The translations under genes were made by a program, and so were the position numbers. Under the pieces are notes generated by a model that did not search any database, was not told the origin of the DNA, and saw only the letters and a list, made by a program, of their open reading frames with translations. This document shows positions 1 through 8,469 of a stretch of 27,795 bases of DNA, in pieces. Position 1 is the stretch's first letter. Each line of letters begins with the position of its first letter. This DNA is from Pseudomonadota bacterium. GTDB lineage: Bacteria > Pseudomonadota > Alphaproteobacteria > Azospirillales > Azospirillaceae. Location: the NCBI GenBank assembly GCA_023423695.1, contig JAFAFA010000096.1:1-27795 (forward strand), read 5' to 3'.

Positions 1-127
1 CAGATCGATGCCCGCGACCATCGGCAGCTTGCGGGCGATACGCCCCTTGCCGCTGACCGCGAGCCCATCCTTGTAGTTGACGGTGGAATAGGCGACCTCG
101 ACGAGCACGTCGTTGTCCGGCAGGTCG
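1..127. repeat. Left copy of 127-bp terminal inverted repeat
   Basis: Bases 1-127 are the exact reverse complement of bases 27669-27795, and the first mismatch is at base 128 (a here, g expected). The repeat lies inside the acuI reading frame at both ends. Homology continues past base 127 to the start codon with roughly ten mismatches. It is therefore part of a real gene duplication, and the exact length of perfect identity equals a common short-read assembly word size. Confidence 0.95.
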
Positions 128-207
128 ACGAGGGTAAGCTGCTTGAAGCCGCCCTTCGGCTTGCCGTCCGCGTCTTCGATCACGAAGGCCTTGAAAGATT
201 CTACCAT
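1..207 (-). CDS. acuI: Acrylyl-CoA reductase AcuI (zinc-independent MDR family), 5' part only
   Basis: This is the first 69 codons of a medium-chain dehydrogenase/reductase of the AcuI/YhdH type; the gene runs off the window at base 1. Family members reduce acrylyl-CoA to propionyl-CoA with NADPH in the cytoplasm. The visible part holds the usual N-terminal segment: FKAFVIED, then DLPDNDVLVEV, then YSTVNYKDGLAVSGKG and the start of the AGIDL strand. The ATG at 207 is preceded by AAGGAC at a suitable distance. The gene starts 40 bases after the acyl-CoA ligase stop and is probably the last visible gene of the operon that begins with the MaoC-like gene. The other window end carries a nearly identical copy. 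The family call is firm; the physiological substrate is inferred. Confidence 0.85.
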   Translation of the reverse strand, partial: MVESFKAFVIEDADGKPKGGFKQLTLVDLPDNDVLVEVAYSTVNYKDGLAVSGKGRIARKLPMVAGIDL

Positions 208-247
208 GATTGGGTCCTTGCTTGGCGACTGGGAGAATCGTTGACTG

Positions 248-1876
248 TCAGGGTGCCGAGGCGGTCCGCGCTTCAGCCGCGCCCAGAAGGGCCAGCTGCG
301 CCCGCTCCTTCAGCTTGCCGCGCTGGATCTTCTCCCCATTGGGGCTCATCGCCGTCGGGAACTGGTCCACCACGACGAAACGGGCAGGAATCTTGAAATC
401 GGCGAGCGCGGCGCCGACACGGTCACGCAGAGCGGCCTCGTCGAGGATGGCGCCCTCGCGCAGGCGCAGGAAGGCCACGGGCTTGTTGCCGCGCTCCGAC
501 GACGCCTCGACGACCACGGCGGTTTCCACGGCGCCGTCGCCTTGCAGCACCGCCTCGATCTCCGCCGGGTCGACGAGGAATCCGCCGAGACGGAGGACAT
601 CACCGTTGCGGCCCTTGAAAATGAAGCCGCCGTCCTCGCGCATCGTCGCCAGATCGCCGGTGACGAAGAAGCCGTCCGCGGTGAAGGCGTCGCGGGTCGC
701 TTCGGGATTGCCGAAATACGCGCAGAACAGCGTGTCCGACGCAATCTCCAGGCTGCCGATCTCGCCCGGCGGAAGGACGCGCCCGGTGGCGGCGTCACGC
801 ACCCGCACCTGCGCGTCGGGATTTACCGGATAGCCGCCGGACAGTTTGCGCAATCCGATCGGGGCACCCGACGCCTGCCGCGAGAAGAAGGAAAAGATCT
901 CGCTCATCCCGAAGCCGTTGGTCATCGGCACGCCGCGCCGCTCCGCCTCTTCGGGGAACAGGGCCAGGGTCGGGTTGAAGGAGGCGATCAGGCAGTCGCG
1001 CAGGGACGGAAACGGCTTGTCCTCCGGGCAGACGTCGAGCAGGCGCTTGAAGAGGTCGTCCGGTCCGTTCAGGTGGGTGATCGACCGTGACCGGATCAGG
1101 TCGCGGGCCTCCACCGGCTCGAACAGGCTCATCAGCGTGACGGAGGCGGCGCCGGCCACGGTGGCGGCGAGCTGCGAGAAGCCGAACACGCCGCAGAACG
1201 GGATGGCCTGCAGCAGATGGGCGTCGGGAGCGTCGTAGCCGAAGGCGGCCGCCACCTGCGCGGCGTGACGGGCGACGGCGCCCTGGCGGTGCAAAGCGAA
1301 CTTGGGAAGGCCGGTGGTGCCCGAGGTCGGGAAGATGACGCAGGGCAGGTCCGGAGCGGCGGCGCTTTCTCCGGCCGGTCCGACCAGCAGATCGCGGTGA
1401 TGGGCCACCCGCAAGCCCGGCAGCGGGAAGCCGGACTGCCCATCGTCCTCGCACAGGACCGCCAGACGCAGCGACGACATCGCCGCCGGGTCAAGTTCGC
1501 TCAGCATGGTCAGGAACGGAATGTTCTTGAAGCTAGGCCAGACGACGATCGCCGTCGCGCCGGTGCGGCTGACGATGGATTCGACCTCGGCCCGGCGGAA
1601 CCGCGTGTTCACCGACACGGCGATCGCGCCGATGTGCAGGCAGGCGAAGAACAGGTCGAGATACGGGATGCCGTTCGGCAGCCAGAAGGCGACGCGGTCG
1701 CCCGCACCGACGCCCAGTCCCCGAAGCGCCGAGGCGCAGCGCAGGCTGCGGTCCAGCAGATCCCCGTAGGACAGGGAGTGCTCGTTCCATCGGATGAGCG
1801 CGCCGGGCGCCGCGGCGGCGGCGTGGCGCAGCTGGTCGACGGGGGTGGCGGTGAATGGGGAGGCCATGTGCGTCAT
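248..1876 (-). CDS. AMP-forming acyl-CoA synthetase (class I adenylate-forming)
   Basis: A 542-residue ligase of the ANL superfamily, expected to activate a carboxylic acid with ATP and load it onto CoA in the cytoplasm. The phosphate-binding loop FPTSGTTGLPK lies near residues 182-192. The NGFGMSE adenine-site motif, the TGDLATMREDGGF hinge region with FKGRNGD, and the C-terminal catalytic lysine in SPNGEKIQRGKL are all visible, so the enzyme looks complete. The ATG at 1876 is chosen because AGGA lies five bases upstream; a GTG directly before it and an ATG at 1867 are alternatives. The gene lies between livJ (120-base gap, with a stem-loop) and acuI, which suggests that its substrate is what the Liv importer brings in. 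It resembles cyclohexanecarboxylate- and carnitine-CoA-ligase-like enzymes, but the substrate is unknown. Confidence 0.85.
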   Translation of the reverse strand: MTHMASPFTATPVDQLRHAAAAAPGALIRWNEHSLSYGDLLDRSLRCASALRGLGVGAGDRVAFWLPNGIPYLDLFFACLHIGAIAVSVNTRFRRAEVESIVSRTGATAIVVWPSFKNIPFLTMLSELDPAAMSSLRLAVLCEDDGQSGFPLPGLRVAHHRDLLVGPAGESAAAPDLPCVIFPTSGTTGLPKFALHRQGAVARHAAQVAAAFGYDAPDAHLLQAIPFCGVFGFSQLAATVAGAASVTLMSLFEPVEARDLIRSRSITHLNGPDDLFKRLLDVCPEDKPFPSLRDCLIASFNPTLALFPEEAERRGVPMTNGFGMSEIFSFFSRQASGAPIGLRKLSGGYPVNPDAQVRVRDAATGRVLPPGEIGSLEIASDTLFCAYFGNPEATRDAFTADGFFVTGDLATMREDGGFIFKGRNGDVLRLGGFLVDPAEIEAVLQGDGAVETAVVVEASSERGNKPVAFLRLREGAILDEAALRDRVGAALADFKIPARFVVVDQFPTAMSPNGEKIQRGKLKERAQLALLGAAEARTASAP

Positions 1877-1920
1877 CACGGTCCTGTCGTCATCCGGTGA
1901 GCCGTTGGAAAGAAGGGTGT

Positions 1921-1952
1921 GTGGGGGGGACGAAGCACGTCCCCTCCCCCAC
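1921..1952 (-). promoter_or_regulatory. Stem-loop between livJ and the acyl-CoA ligase
   Basis: GGGGACG (1926-1932) pairs with CGTCCCC (1938-1944) around the loop AAGCA, and GTGGG (1921-1925) can pair with CCCAC (1948-1952) after a three-base bulge. There is no T-run, so it is not a clear intrinsic terminator. A hairpin just after the binding-protein gene is often used to stabilise or partly end the transcript, which would give more LivJ than ligase. That role is inferred. Confidence 0.5.
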
Positions 1953-1996
1953 CGATGGGAAAGGGGACCGCTCCGCCGGGCCGATGCCCTGCGCCG

Positions 1997-3253
1997 TTAC
2001 CGGTCGCTCCACTTGGGCAGAGGAACCTTGCGCATCTCGGCGTTGGCAGCTTTCTGCGGCCAGACGACCTGCAGCTTGCCGTCCTGCCACTGCATGACCG
2101 AGATCAGCGCCCGGCTGTTCTGCCCGGCTTCCGCCTCGCCGATCTGGTTCAGCTTCACCCCGGCGCCGGTCAGCAGGCTGCCCTCCGGCAGGTCGGTGGC
2201 ATAGGCGGCCTTCCGCAGCGCCGCCAGATCGGTCGAGCCCGCGCGCGGAATGACGTCCGTGAACAGGGTCCAGAAGCCGCCGAAAGCGATCAGGCCCAAG
2301 GGGCCGGGATCGCGCTTCTCCTTGGCGCGGAAGCCTTCGATGAACTCCGCGTACAGCTTTTGCGTCGGCTCCGGCAGGTTCGAGACGTTCGGCGAGGCCG
2401 GGGCGTCCACATCGAAGATGCCGTCTGCGCTGGCGCCGGTCGCGGCGAGGAAGTCCGGAAGGGCGTAGCCGGTGCCGATGCCGATCATGGCCGGAACGTG
2501 GAGGTCCAGTTCGCGGGCCTGCCGCCAGAACAGGGCGGCGTCGTTCAGGTAGGAGGTCGCGATGACGGCGTCCGGCTTGGCCGCCTTCAGGCTGAGCACC
2601 AAGGACGACAGATCGTTCACGGTGCGGCTGTAGCGTTCGTTGGCGACCAGCTGCATGCCGTGGGTCTTCGTCTGCTTCGCCGCCGCGTCGCCGACCGACT
2701 GGCCGAACTCCGAATCCTCGGAGATCACGGCGATCCGCAGATCCTTCGGATCCTTGCCCAGCTTGCCGGCGATGTCCTTGGCGAAGTCCGCCGCCGTCTG
2801 GCCCATCATCGACGCGTTGAAGGTCAGGCGGACAGTGTTTTTGTACTTGCGCTGGGTGATCTTGTCGGCGACGGCGATGGTCTCCCAGTACAGGGCGCCC
2901 TCGCGCTCCGCGACCTCGCTGGCGGCCAGCGCCAGCGAGCTGGCGTAGCTTCCGGCGATCACCGGAACCTTTTCGCGCACGATCAGGCGGGTCGCCTCGG
3001 CGTTGGCGGCGGTCGGGGCCGGCGCGTCGGCGACGGCGTAGGCCACCGGACGGCCGAGCACGCCGCCGCGCTTGTTGATCATGTCGCGGGCGACCTCGGC
3101 GGCCTGATAGGCCTCGTTGCCGATCAACGCCATCGGGCCGGACAACGGGAACAGGACGCCGATCTTCAGCGGATCGGCTGCCTGGGACGGAACGGCGGCA
3201 CCGGCCGCCGCCGCGGCGAGCGCCGCCGCGGCAATGATTGATTTCAAGCTCAT
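1997..3253 (-). CDS. livJ: Branched-chain amino-acid-type ABC transporter substrate-binding protein
   Basis: A 418-residue periplasmic binding protein of the LivJ/Peripla_BP_6 family. An N-terminal signal peptide (MSLKSIIAAAALAAAAAGAA, cleaved near SQA-ADP) is followed by the family opening IGVLFPLSGPMALIG and the type I periplasmic fold, including VYGQ-like segment SEFGQSVGDAA. The ATG at 3253 follows a strong GGGAGGAAG ribosome site; longer in-frame upstream sequence runs into the livF gap and lacks a signal peptide. It lies 50 bases after livF, in the order H-M-G-F-J, and is expected to capture the solute for the LivHMGF complex. In Rhodospirillales such Liv sets import amino acids, amides, urea, or aromatic and aliphatic acids. 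The neighbouring ligase and hydratase favour a carboxylic acid here; that is inference. Confidence 0.9.
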   Translation of the reverse strand: MSLKSIIAAAALAAAAAGAAVPSQAADPLKIGVLFPLSGPMALIGNEAYQAAEVARDMINKRGGVLGRPVAYAVADAPAPTAANAEATRLIVREKVPVIAGSYASSLALAASEVAEREGALYWETIAVADKITQRKYKNTVRLTFNASMMGQTAADFAKDIAGKLGKDPKDLRIAVISEDSEFGQSVGDAAAKQTKTHGMQLVANERYSRTVNDLSSLVLSLKAAKPDAVIATSYLNDAALFWRQARELDLHVPAMIGIGTGYALPDFLAATGASADGIFDVDAPASPNVSNLPEPTQKLYAEFIEGFRAKEKRDPGPLGLIAFGGFWTLFTDVIPRAGSTDLAALRKAAYATDLPEGSLLTGAGVKLNQIGEAEAGQNSRALISVMQWQDGKLQVVWPQKAANAEMRKVPLPKWSDR

Positions 3254-3303
3254 GATGTCTTGCTTCCTCCCTTTGTATTGTCGTGCCGCGACCTCTCCGC
3301 GGA

Positions 3304-4005
3304 TCAGCCGCCGAGATAGGCTTCCTTCAGGCGGGGGTCGGTCAGCAGGTCTGCGGCCGGGCCGGACAGGACGATGTGGCCGTTTTCCAGCACATAGCCC
3401 CGGTCCGACATGGCGAGCGAATGCTTCACGTTCTGTTCGACCAGCAGGATGGTGATGCCGGTTTTCTTGATGCTGCGGACCAGCTTGAAGACGACATCGA
3501 CCATGATCGGAGCCAGTCCCAGCGTCGGCTCGTCGAACATGATCGCGCGCGGCTTCGCCATCAGCGCGCGGCCGATGGCGCACATCTGCTGCTCGCCGCC
3601 GCTCATCGATCCGGCGAGCTGGCCGGCGCGCTCCCTCAGCCGGGGCATCAGGTCGAAGACCCTCTCCAGACTCTCCGCGCGATGGGCGCGGGCGTGCGGA
3701 GCGAAGGCGCCGAGTTCCAGATTCTCCCGCACCGTCATGAAGGGAAACAGCCGCCTCCCTTCCGGCACCTGGACCAGACCATGCCGGGCGATCGCGTGCG
3801 GCGGCAGGGAACCGATGTCCTGGTTGAAGAAGGACACCTGTCCGTACCGTTCGATCGTGCCGGAAATGGCGTTCAGCAGCGTGGTCTTTCCCGCCGCGTT
3901 GGCGCCGACGACGGAAACCACCTCGCCTTCCCTGACGTCCAGGTCGATCCCATAGAGCGTCTGGATCTCGCCATAGAAGGCATCGAGCTTTCTAACCGTG
4001 AGCAC
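3304..4005 (-). CDS. livF: ABC transporter ATP-binding protein LivF
   Basis: A 233-residue ATPase, normal length for LivF, on the cytoplasmic side of the Liv importer. Walker A reads GANAAGKTT at residues 34-42 (alanine where many LivF proteins have the second glycine, still a valid P-loop). The signature is SMSGGEQQM, Walker B is AIMFDEPTLGLAP, and the switch histidine region is ILLVEQNV. The start overlaps the end of livG by 14 bases, so the two are translationally coupled. The family call is firm. Confidence 0.92.
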   Translation of the reverse strand: MLTVRKLDAFYGEIQTLYGIDLDVREGEVVSVVGANAAGKTTLLNAISGTIERYGQVSFFNQDIGSLPPHAIARHGLVQVPEGRRLFPFMTVRENLELGAFAPHARAHRAESLERVFDLMPRLRERAGQLAGSMSGGEQQMCAIGRALMAKPRAIMFDEPTLGLAPIMVDVVFKLVRSIKKTGITILLVEQNVKHSLAMSDRGYVLENGHIVLSGPAADLLTDPRLKEAYLGG

Positions 4006-4714
4006 CGAAGTCCTCCCCCAGATAGGCTTGGATCACTGACTTGTCGTTCAGCACCTCGGCCGGCAGTCCTTCGGCCAGCTTGCTGCCGTGGTTCATGACC
4101 ACGATCCGGTCGCTGACCGCCGTGATGACCCGCATCAGATGTTCGATGATCAGGATGCTGATTCCGCTCGCGCGGATCGCCTCGATCAGAACGATGGCCT
4201 TTTCCACTTCGGACGGATTGAGGCCCGCCATGACCTCGTCCAGCAGCAGGACCTTCGGCCGGGTCGCCAGCGCACGGGAGATTTCCAGGCGCTTGCGGCC
4301 GGGCAGCGGCAGGCTCGCGGCGGGCACGTCGCGGCGGTCGGCCAGCCCGGTCAGGACCAGCGCCTCCTCCGCGATGCGGCGAGCCTCGGCGATGTTGTGC
4401 GTCTGGTTGATCGCGCCGACCACCACGTTGTCGAGCACCGACAGCCCGCCGAACGGCTTGACGATCTGATAGGTGCGGGCAAGGCCCGCGCGGCAGACCT
4501 GATGCGCCTTCAGGCCGGTGATGCTCTTGCCCTCCAGCAGGACCTGTCCTTCCGTCGGCGGGAAGGCCCCGGCGATGCAGTTGAACAGCGTCGTCTTGCC
4601 GGCCCCGTTGGGACCGATCAGGCCGACGATTTCACCCTTGCCGATGCTGAGCTCGACGGCGTTGACGGCGCGGAGGCCGCCGAACTGCTTGCTGATTCCC
4701 CGGACCTCAAGCAT
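3992..4714 (-). CDS. livG: ABC transporter ATP-binding protein LivG
   Basis: A 240-residue ATPase paired with LivF. Walker A GPNGAGKTT lies at residues 34-42. The signature helix reads LPLPGRKRLEISRAL instead of the usual LSYGQQRRLEIARAL, and Walker B is VLLLDEVMAGLNP with valine in place of the usual proline. This branch of LivG-like ATPases is known in Liv clusters outside the amino-acid importers, so it does not suggest loss of function. The C-terminal IIEHLMRVI motif is present. It overlaps livM by 8 bases upstream and livF by 14 bases downstream. Confidence 0.92.
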   Translation of the reverse strand: MLEVRGISKQFGGLRAVNAVELSIGKGEIVGLIGPNGAGKTTLFNCIAGAFPPTEGQVLLEGKSITGLKAHQVCRAGLARTYQIVKPFGGLSVLDNVVVGAINQTHNIAEARRIAEEALVLTGLADRRDVPAASLPLPGRKRLEISRALATRPKVLLLDEVMAGLNPSEVEKAIVLIEAIRASGISILIIEHLMRVITAVSDRIVVMNHGSKLAEGLPAEVLNDKSVIQAYLGEDFGAHG

Positions 4715-5759
4715 GGCGGCTCTCCTCTCGGACCGGACGGCGGCGGGTGGACCGGCCGAACACCCCGCGCAAACGACGGGCGGCGGCCCGCGGCGAGCGG
4801 ATGGCGCTCATCAGGCCCTGCGGCAGGGCGATGACCATCACGATGAGGAGCGCGCCGTAGACGAGCAGATACAGGCCCTGAAGGCTGCCGGCGAACTCCG
4901 CGCGGAGATACTCGCTGAGCGGAACGATGAGCACCGCGCCCAGAACGGGGCCGAGCGGCGTGCCCATGCCGCCGATGATGGCGATCAGCGCGATCTCCAC
5001 CGAGAAGCCGATGCTGAGCACGGTGGACGGCTCGATCAGCAGGATGTAGTTGGCGTAGAGCGTGCCGGCGATGGCGCTGAGGAAGGCAGACAGGCCGATG
5101 GAGAACAGTTTGGCCCGCACGGTGTCGACGCCCAGCGCCTCGGCCGCGTCCTCATTCTCGCGCATGGCCGCCAGGGCGTAGCCGATCCAGGAGCGCTCCA
5201 GCACATAGGTGATGAGGAGCACGATCAGAAGCGCGGCCATCATGATGTAAACGTACCAGAGCCGGTCGGAAAACATCATGTTGGCGAAGCTCGGATCGAA
5301 CGGCAGGGACAGCCCTTCCGCCCCGCCGGTGAAGGAGCGCCAGTTGACGATGGCGATGCGCAGCACCTCGGCGAAGGCAATGGAGGCCAGCGCGAAGAAC
5401 GGACCTTGAAGGCGCAGCGTCAGCGCGCCGATCAGTGTCGCGAAGGCCACGGCCGCCCCCGCCCCAACGAACATGCCGATCCAGGGCGACAGGCCGAACT
5501 GCATGTAGAGCAGGGTCGACCCGTAGGCGCCAAGCCCGAAGAACGCGGCATGGCCCAACGAGAACTGTCCGGCATAGCCGCCGGCGATGTTCCAGGCGGC
5601 GGCGGCCAGCGCCCAGAACAGAATCTTCCAGACAAAGTGCAAAGTGTAGGAGTCGGCGGCGACCAGAGGCAGCGCCACCAGGACCGCGACCATCGCCAGG
5701 GACAGCAGCAGGCCCTTGCGGGTCGGCCGATAGGGAGCCAGGAGGGACGTCAGCGTCAT
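4707..5759 (-). CDS. livM: ABC transporter permease LivM
   Basis: A 350-residue inner-membrane permease of the BPD_transp_2 family. Several hydrophobic segments follow a short basic N-terminus. The family hallmark NIAGGYAGQFSLGHAAFFGL lies in the first third and the EAA-like cytoplasmic loop MRENEDAAEALGVD in the middle. The C-terminal tail is rich in arginine, as is common in LivM. The start lies three bases after the livH stop and the end overlaps livG by 8 bases. It should form the membrane channel with LivH. Confidence 0.92.
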   Translation of the reverse strand: MTLTSLLAPYRPTRKGLLLSLAMVAVLVALPLVAADSYTLHFVWKILFWALAAAAWNIAGGYAGQFSLGHAAFFGLGAYGSTLLYMQFGLSPWIGMFVGAGAAVAFATLIGALTLRLQGPFFALASIAFAEVLRIAIVNWRSFTGGAEGLSLPFDPSFANMMFSDRLWYVYIMMAALLIVLLITYVLERSWIGYALAAMRENEDAAEALGVDTVRAKLFSIGLSAFLSAIAGTLYANYILLIEPSTVLSIGFSVEIALIAIIGGMGTPLGPVLGAVLIVPLSEYLRAEFAGSLQGLYLLVYGALLIVMVIALPQGLMSAIRSPRAAARRLRGVFGRSTRRRPVREESRHA

Positions 5760-5762
5760 GGG

Positions 5763-6647
5763 TCAGGCCCCCAGCTTTTCGGAGCCGCGCTGGCCGAACA
5801 GTCCGGCGGGACGGAGCAGCAGCACGGCCAGGAAGACGAGAAAATAAGCCATCTGGCGCATTTCGGAGCCGATGAAGAAGCCGCTCAACGTCTCGATTAG
5901 GCCGATCGCCAGACCGCCGATCAGGGCGCCCGCGATGCTGCCCAGACCGCCGAGCACGACCACGACGAAGGCGATCAGCACGAGGTTGATGCCGACCGTC
6001 GGATAGACCGGGAACATCGGCGCCAGCAGGGCGCCGGTCAGCCCGGCGCAGGCAGTGCCGAGACCGAAGGTGAACAGATCGATCCCCTTCACGTCGATGC
6101 TCATCAGCGATGCCGACCGCCGGTCCTGCGCGACCGCGCGCATCGCCTTGCCGGTGTAGGAGGTCTTCAGGAACAGATAGATGACGGCGACCACCGCCAT
6201 CGCGACCGCGAAGGCGATCAGCAGCGGCGCCGGCAGGGCGATCCCGCCGATGCGCAGCACCTTGCCGGCGAACACCGATGCGGTGGTGCGGAAATCGCCG
6301 CCGAAGATCATCAGAGTGACGTTCTGCAGGACCAGCCCCAGCCCGACCGTGGCGAAGATCTGCGCCACCTGCGGCGCGCCCTGGATCGGCCGGATGATCG
6401 CCCAGGACAGGAACAGGCCGAACAGGAACATCAGCGGCGTCACGATCAGCAGGACGAGGTAGGAATCCAGACCGCTCCAGCTGTTCAGCACATAGGTCAG
6501 GTACATGCCGACCATAACGAAGTCGCCATGGGCGAAGTTCTTGATGCGGGACACGCCGAAGATCAGCGTCAGCCCGATCGAGATCAGCGCATAGATGCCG
6601 CCGAGCAGGAGGCCGGACACCACAAGCTGGACGATGATGGCCGACAT
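5763..6647 (-). CDS. livH: ABC transporter permease LivH
   Basis: A 294-residue inner-membrane permease of the LivH type. It is mostly hydrophobic, with the opening QLVVSGLLLGGIYALISIGL, then FGVSRIKNFAHGDFVMVGMY, and the loop MRAVAQDRRSASLMSID that contacts the ATPases. Its length is normal for the family. The gene lies only four bases after the MaoC-like gene stop, so it is cotranscribed with it and with livM. Confidence 0.92.
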   Translation of the reverse strand: MSAIIVQLVVSGLLLGGIYALISIGLTLIFGVSRIKNFAHGDFVMVGMYLTYVLNSWSGLDSYLVLLIVTPLMFLFGLFLSWAIIRPIQGAPQVAQIFATVGLGLVLQNVTLMIFGGDFRTTASVFAGKVLRIGGIALPAPLLIAFAVAMAVVAVIYLFLKTSYTGKAMRAVAQDRRSASLMSIDVKGIDLFTFGLGTACAGLTGALLAPMFPVYPTVGINLVLIAFVVVVLGGLGSIAGALIGGLAIGLIETLSGFFIGSEMRQMAYFLVFLAVLLLRPAGLFGQRGSEKLGA

Positions 6648-6651
6648 GACG

Positions 6652-7521
6652 TCATCCCCCTGCCGTAGCTTGGGACTGAAGGGGGTCGTATGACACCGAC
6701 TTCACCCGCATGTCCGCCGTGACCTTGCCCTCGTCATTGCGGCTCTGCGCCATCTCCAGGGCACCGCCGGCGGAGCGGCGGACCCACAGGCTGGCGCGGG
6801 AGTCCCAGAAGACAGGGCGCAGATAGCGCACCTCGACGTCGAAAGCGGTCGGCGGGCGGTCGTCCGCCAGGACGGACAGCAGCCAGACCGCCGACATGAT
6901 CCCTTGGGCCAGCGGGGCGCGGAAGCCGTGGCGGCGCGCGAACTCCTCGTCGAAGTGGATCTCGTTGCCGACGTCCTGGGAGAAGACGCGGACCTTGTCG
7001 GGCGTCACCTGCTTCTCGCGCAGCAGGGTCCAGCCATCGGCCGGAAGCTCGGTCCGTCGCGGCATCGGCGGCGCGTCGCCGGCATCCGGCACCGTCCGTC
7101 CCGGCGGGTCGGCGAGGAGCCCGGTCAGTTCGGTCTCGATGCAGACGCGGCCCTCGCCGTCGGTCAGGCGGTAGAGTTCCGTGACGCTGTGGCCTTTTCT
7201 CACTCTGTGCAGGTCGCGGACCCGGCCGGTCACGGTCAGCGGCTCGCCGACCCTGGACGGCCGGAGCTGGCGGTAGATCTGCGAGAAGAAGACGTAGCCG
7301 TCGATGTCGAGGCCGCTGGCGACCATCGAGTCGAAGCAATCCAGCCCGAACAGCCCGGCTTCGTGCCGGTCGCCGTAAAGGGCCGGATCGACGTCGGCCG
7401 CGGTCAGGCGTTCGGCCTGATAGGCCGCGGAATGGACGGCGTTGCGCGGCGGGTATTCGAATCCCGGCGGCGCCCAGCGCGCCCCTCCGGCGCGCGGCGG
7501 CCCGTTCGTCGCGTTGTCCAT
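6652..7521 (-). CDS. MaoC-like (hot-dog fold) hydratase, first gene of the left operon
   Basis: A 289-residue protein with two hot-dog halves. The C-terminal half has the (R)-hydratase motif SQDVGNEIHFD, with the expected catalytic Asp near residue 183 and His near 189, then GFRAPLAQGIMSA (Gln where many members have His). The N-terminal half has IYRQLRPSRVGEPLTVTGRV, typical of the N-terminal domain of MaoC dehydratases. Family members add water to a trans-2-enoyl-CoA or remove it from a 3-hydroxyacyl-CoA. The ATG at 7521 follows GAGGGGAGA. It is the promoter-proximal gene, four bases ahead of livH, and faces a TetR gene. The substrate is presumably the CoA thioester made by the ligase at the other end of the operon. 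Confidence 0.8.
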   Translation of the reverse strand: MDNATNGPPRAGGARWAPPGFEYPPRNAVHSAAYQAERLTAADVDPALYGDRHEAGLFGLDCFDSMVASGLDIDGYVFFSQIYRQLRPSRVGEPLTVTGRVRDLHRVRKGHSVTELYRLTDGEGRVCIETELTGLLADPPGRTVPDAGDAPPMPRRTELPADGWTLLREKQVTPDKVRVFSQDVGNEIHFDEEFARRHGFRAPLAQGIMSAVWLLSVLADDRPPTAFDVEVRYLRPVFWDSRASLWVRRSAGGALEMAQSRNDEGKVTADMRVKSVSYDPLQSQATAGG

Positions 7522-7597
7522 GGTCTCCCCTCAATCCCGGTTCACGATTGTTGGGCGAATAATCAGACCCACTGATCGATGTGTCAACTTCCAAGAC

Positions 7598-7625
7598 GCA
7601 ATTTCGACCCTGGAGTCGAAATTGC
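7598..7625. promoter_or_regulatory. Perfect 11-bp inverted repeat, candidate TetR operator
   Basis: GCAATTTCGAC (7598-7608) is matched by GTCGAAATTGC (7615-7625) with a six-base spacer. The palindrome is in the gap between the divergent MaoC-like gene (start 7521) and the TetR gene (start 7713), as expected for an operator that controls both directions. Arm length and spacing fit a dimeric TetR site, but binding is inferred. Confidence 0.6.
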
Positions 7626-7712
7626 TCCCTGGGGGTCGGTCGGGACTTGATCGATACGGCCGGTTGTGCTCCAAGGGAAGAAAGCTGGTGGAGCGGGTTG
7701 CGACACATCGCA

Positions 7713-8381
7713 ATGGCTGAGGCAACGGACGACATGGCACGCTGGAACAAATCTGTCCTCAACCCGGAGCAGCAGAGGAGCCTCAAGCGCGAGGTTCTTT
7801 ATAAGGTCGCCGCTGCCGCTTTTCGCCGCAACGGCTATCACGGAACGTCTCTGATCGACATCGCCGAGACTCTGGGAGTGTCCAAGGCCACGCTCTATTA
7901 TTACGTCAAGAACAAGCAAGACCTTCTGTTTCAATGCCATCTGGCGGCGGCCGATCAGGCGCTGGAGACAATTTGCACCGACCCGTCTCTGAAAGGTCTC
8001 GAGCAATTGCGACTCAGCCTTGCCGCCTACATCGTCTCAATCATCGGCGAGGACAGCTTCAGCGTCGTCATTCTGGAAGAGCGGTCGCTCAGCGACGACC
8101 AATTGCGGGTGGTGATCGAGAAGCGCGATGCCTTCGAGCGCCGCTTGCAGGACATCGTGCGCACCGGGGTGACGGATGGCAGTATCCTGCGCTGCGATCC
8201 AAAATTCGCCGTCTTCTCCGTTCTGGGTGCTGCGAACTGGGTGACGAAATGGCATCGGCCCGGAGGGGCCTGGACCATCGGCGAGATCGCGGAAGCGTCG
8301 GCGTCTCTCCTGTGCCGCGGGCTGGCCGCCGGCCCCGTGCAGGGCTACCCGAGCAACCGGCTGTACGGCGACCAACCTTAG
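7713..8381 (+). CDS. TetR/AcrR-family transcriptional regulator (left operon)
   Basis: A 222-residue regulator. The TetR helix-turn-helix is complete near the N-terminus: VAAAAFRRNGYHGTSLIDIA followed by ETLGVSKATLYYYVKNKQDL. The C-terminal half should bind a small ligand, often an acyl-CoA in this genomic setting. The ATG at 7713 is preferred, with an ATG at 7734 as an alternative; neither has a strong ribosome site, and the frame stays open upstream through the palindrome, which argues against a longer protein. It is divergent from the MaoC-Liv-ligase operon with the inverted repeat between them, so it probably represses that operon and itself. Confidence 0.85.
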   Translation: MAEATDDMARWNKSVLNPEQQRSLKREVLYKVAAAAFRRNGYHGTSLIDIAETLGVSKATLYYYVKNKQDLLFQCHLAAADQALETICTDPSLKGLEQLRLSLAAYIVSIIGEDSFSVVILEERSLSDDQLRVVIEKRDAFERRLQDIVRTGVTDGSILRCDPKFAVFSVLGAANWVTKWHRPGGAWTIGEIAEASASLLCRGLAAGPVQGYPSNRLYGDQP

Positions 8382-8469
8382 CATGCATTTCTTTGTCGGA
8401 AGCCTCCCGATGACGCTGTTGCATCCAGCCGATGAGGCGAGCTGTCGCTCTTTGCAGCGTGTAGGCTTT

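Noticed and set aside
1..127. Terminal inverted repeat as the end of a transposon or a linear replicon
   Set aside because: The repeat lies inside a coding frame, and homology continues beyond it as a diverged paralogue. That fits a duplicated gene and an assembly break better than a mobile-element end.
1919..3241. Long plus-strand open frame of 440 codons opposite livJ
   Set aside because: It mirrors the codon structure of livJ on the other strand in GC-rich DNA, has no recognisable domain, and the minus-strand product has a signal peptide and family motifs.
4260..4320. LivG signature and Walker B variants as signs of a dead ATPase
   Set aside because: The LPLPGRKR and DEVMAGLNP forms recur in a known branch of LivG-like ATPases, and the P-loop and Walker B Asp-Glu are intact.
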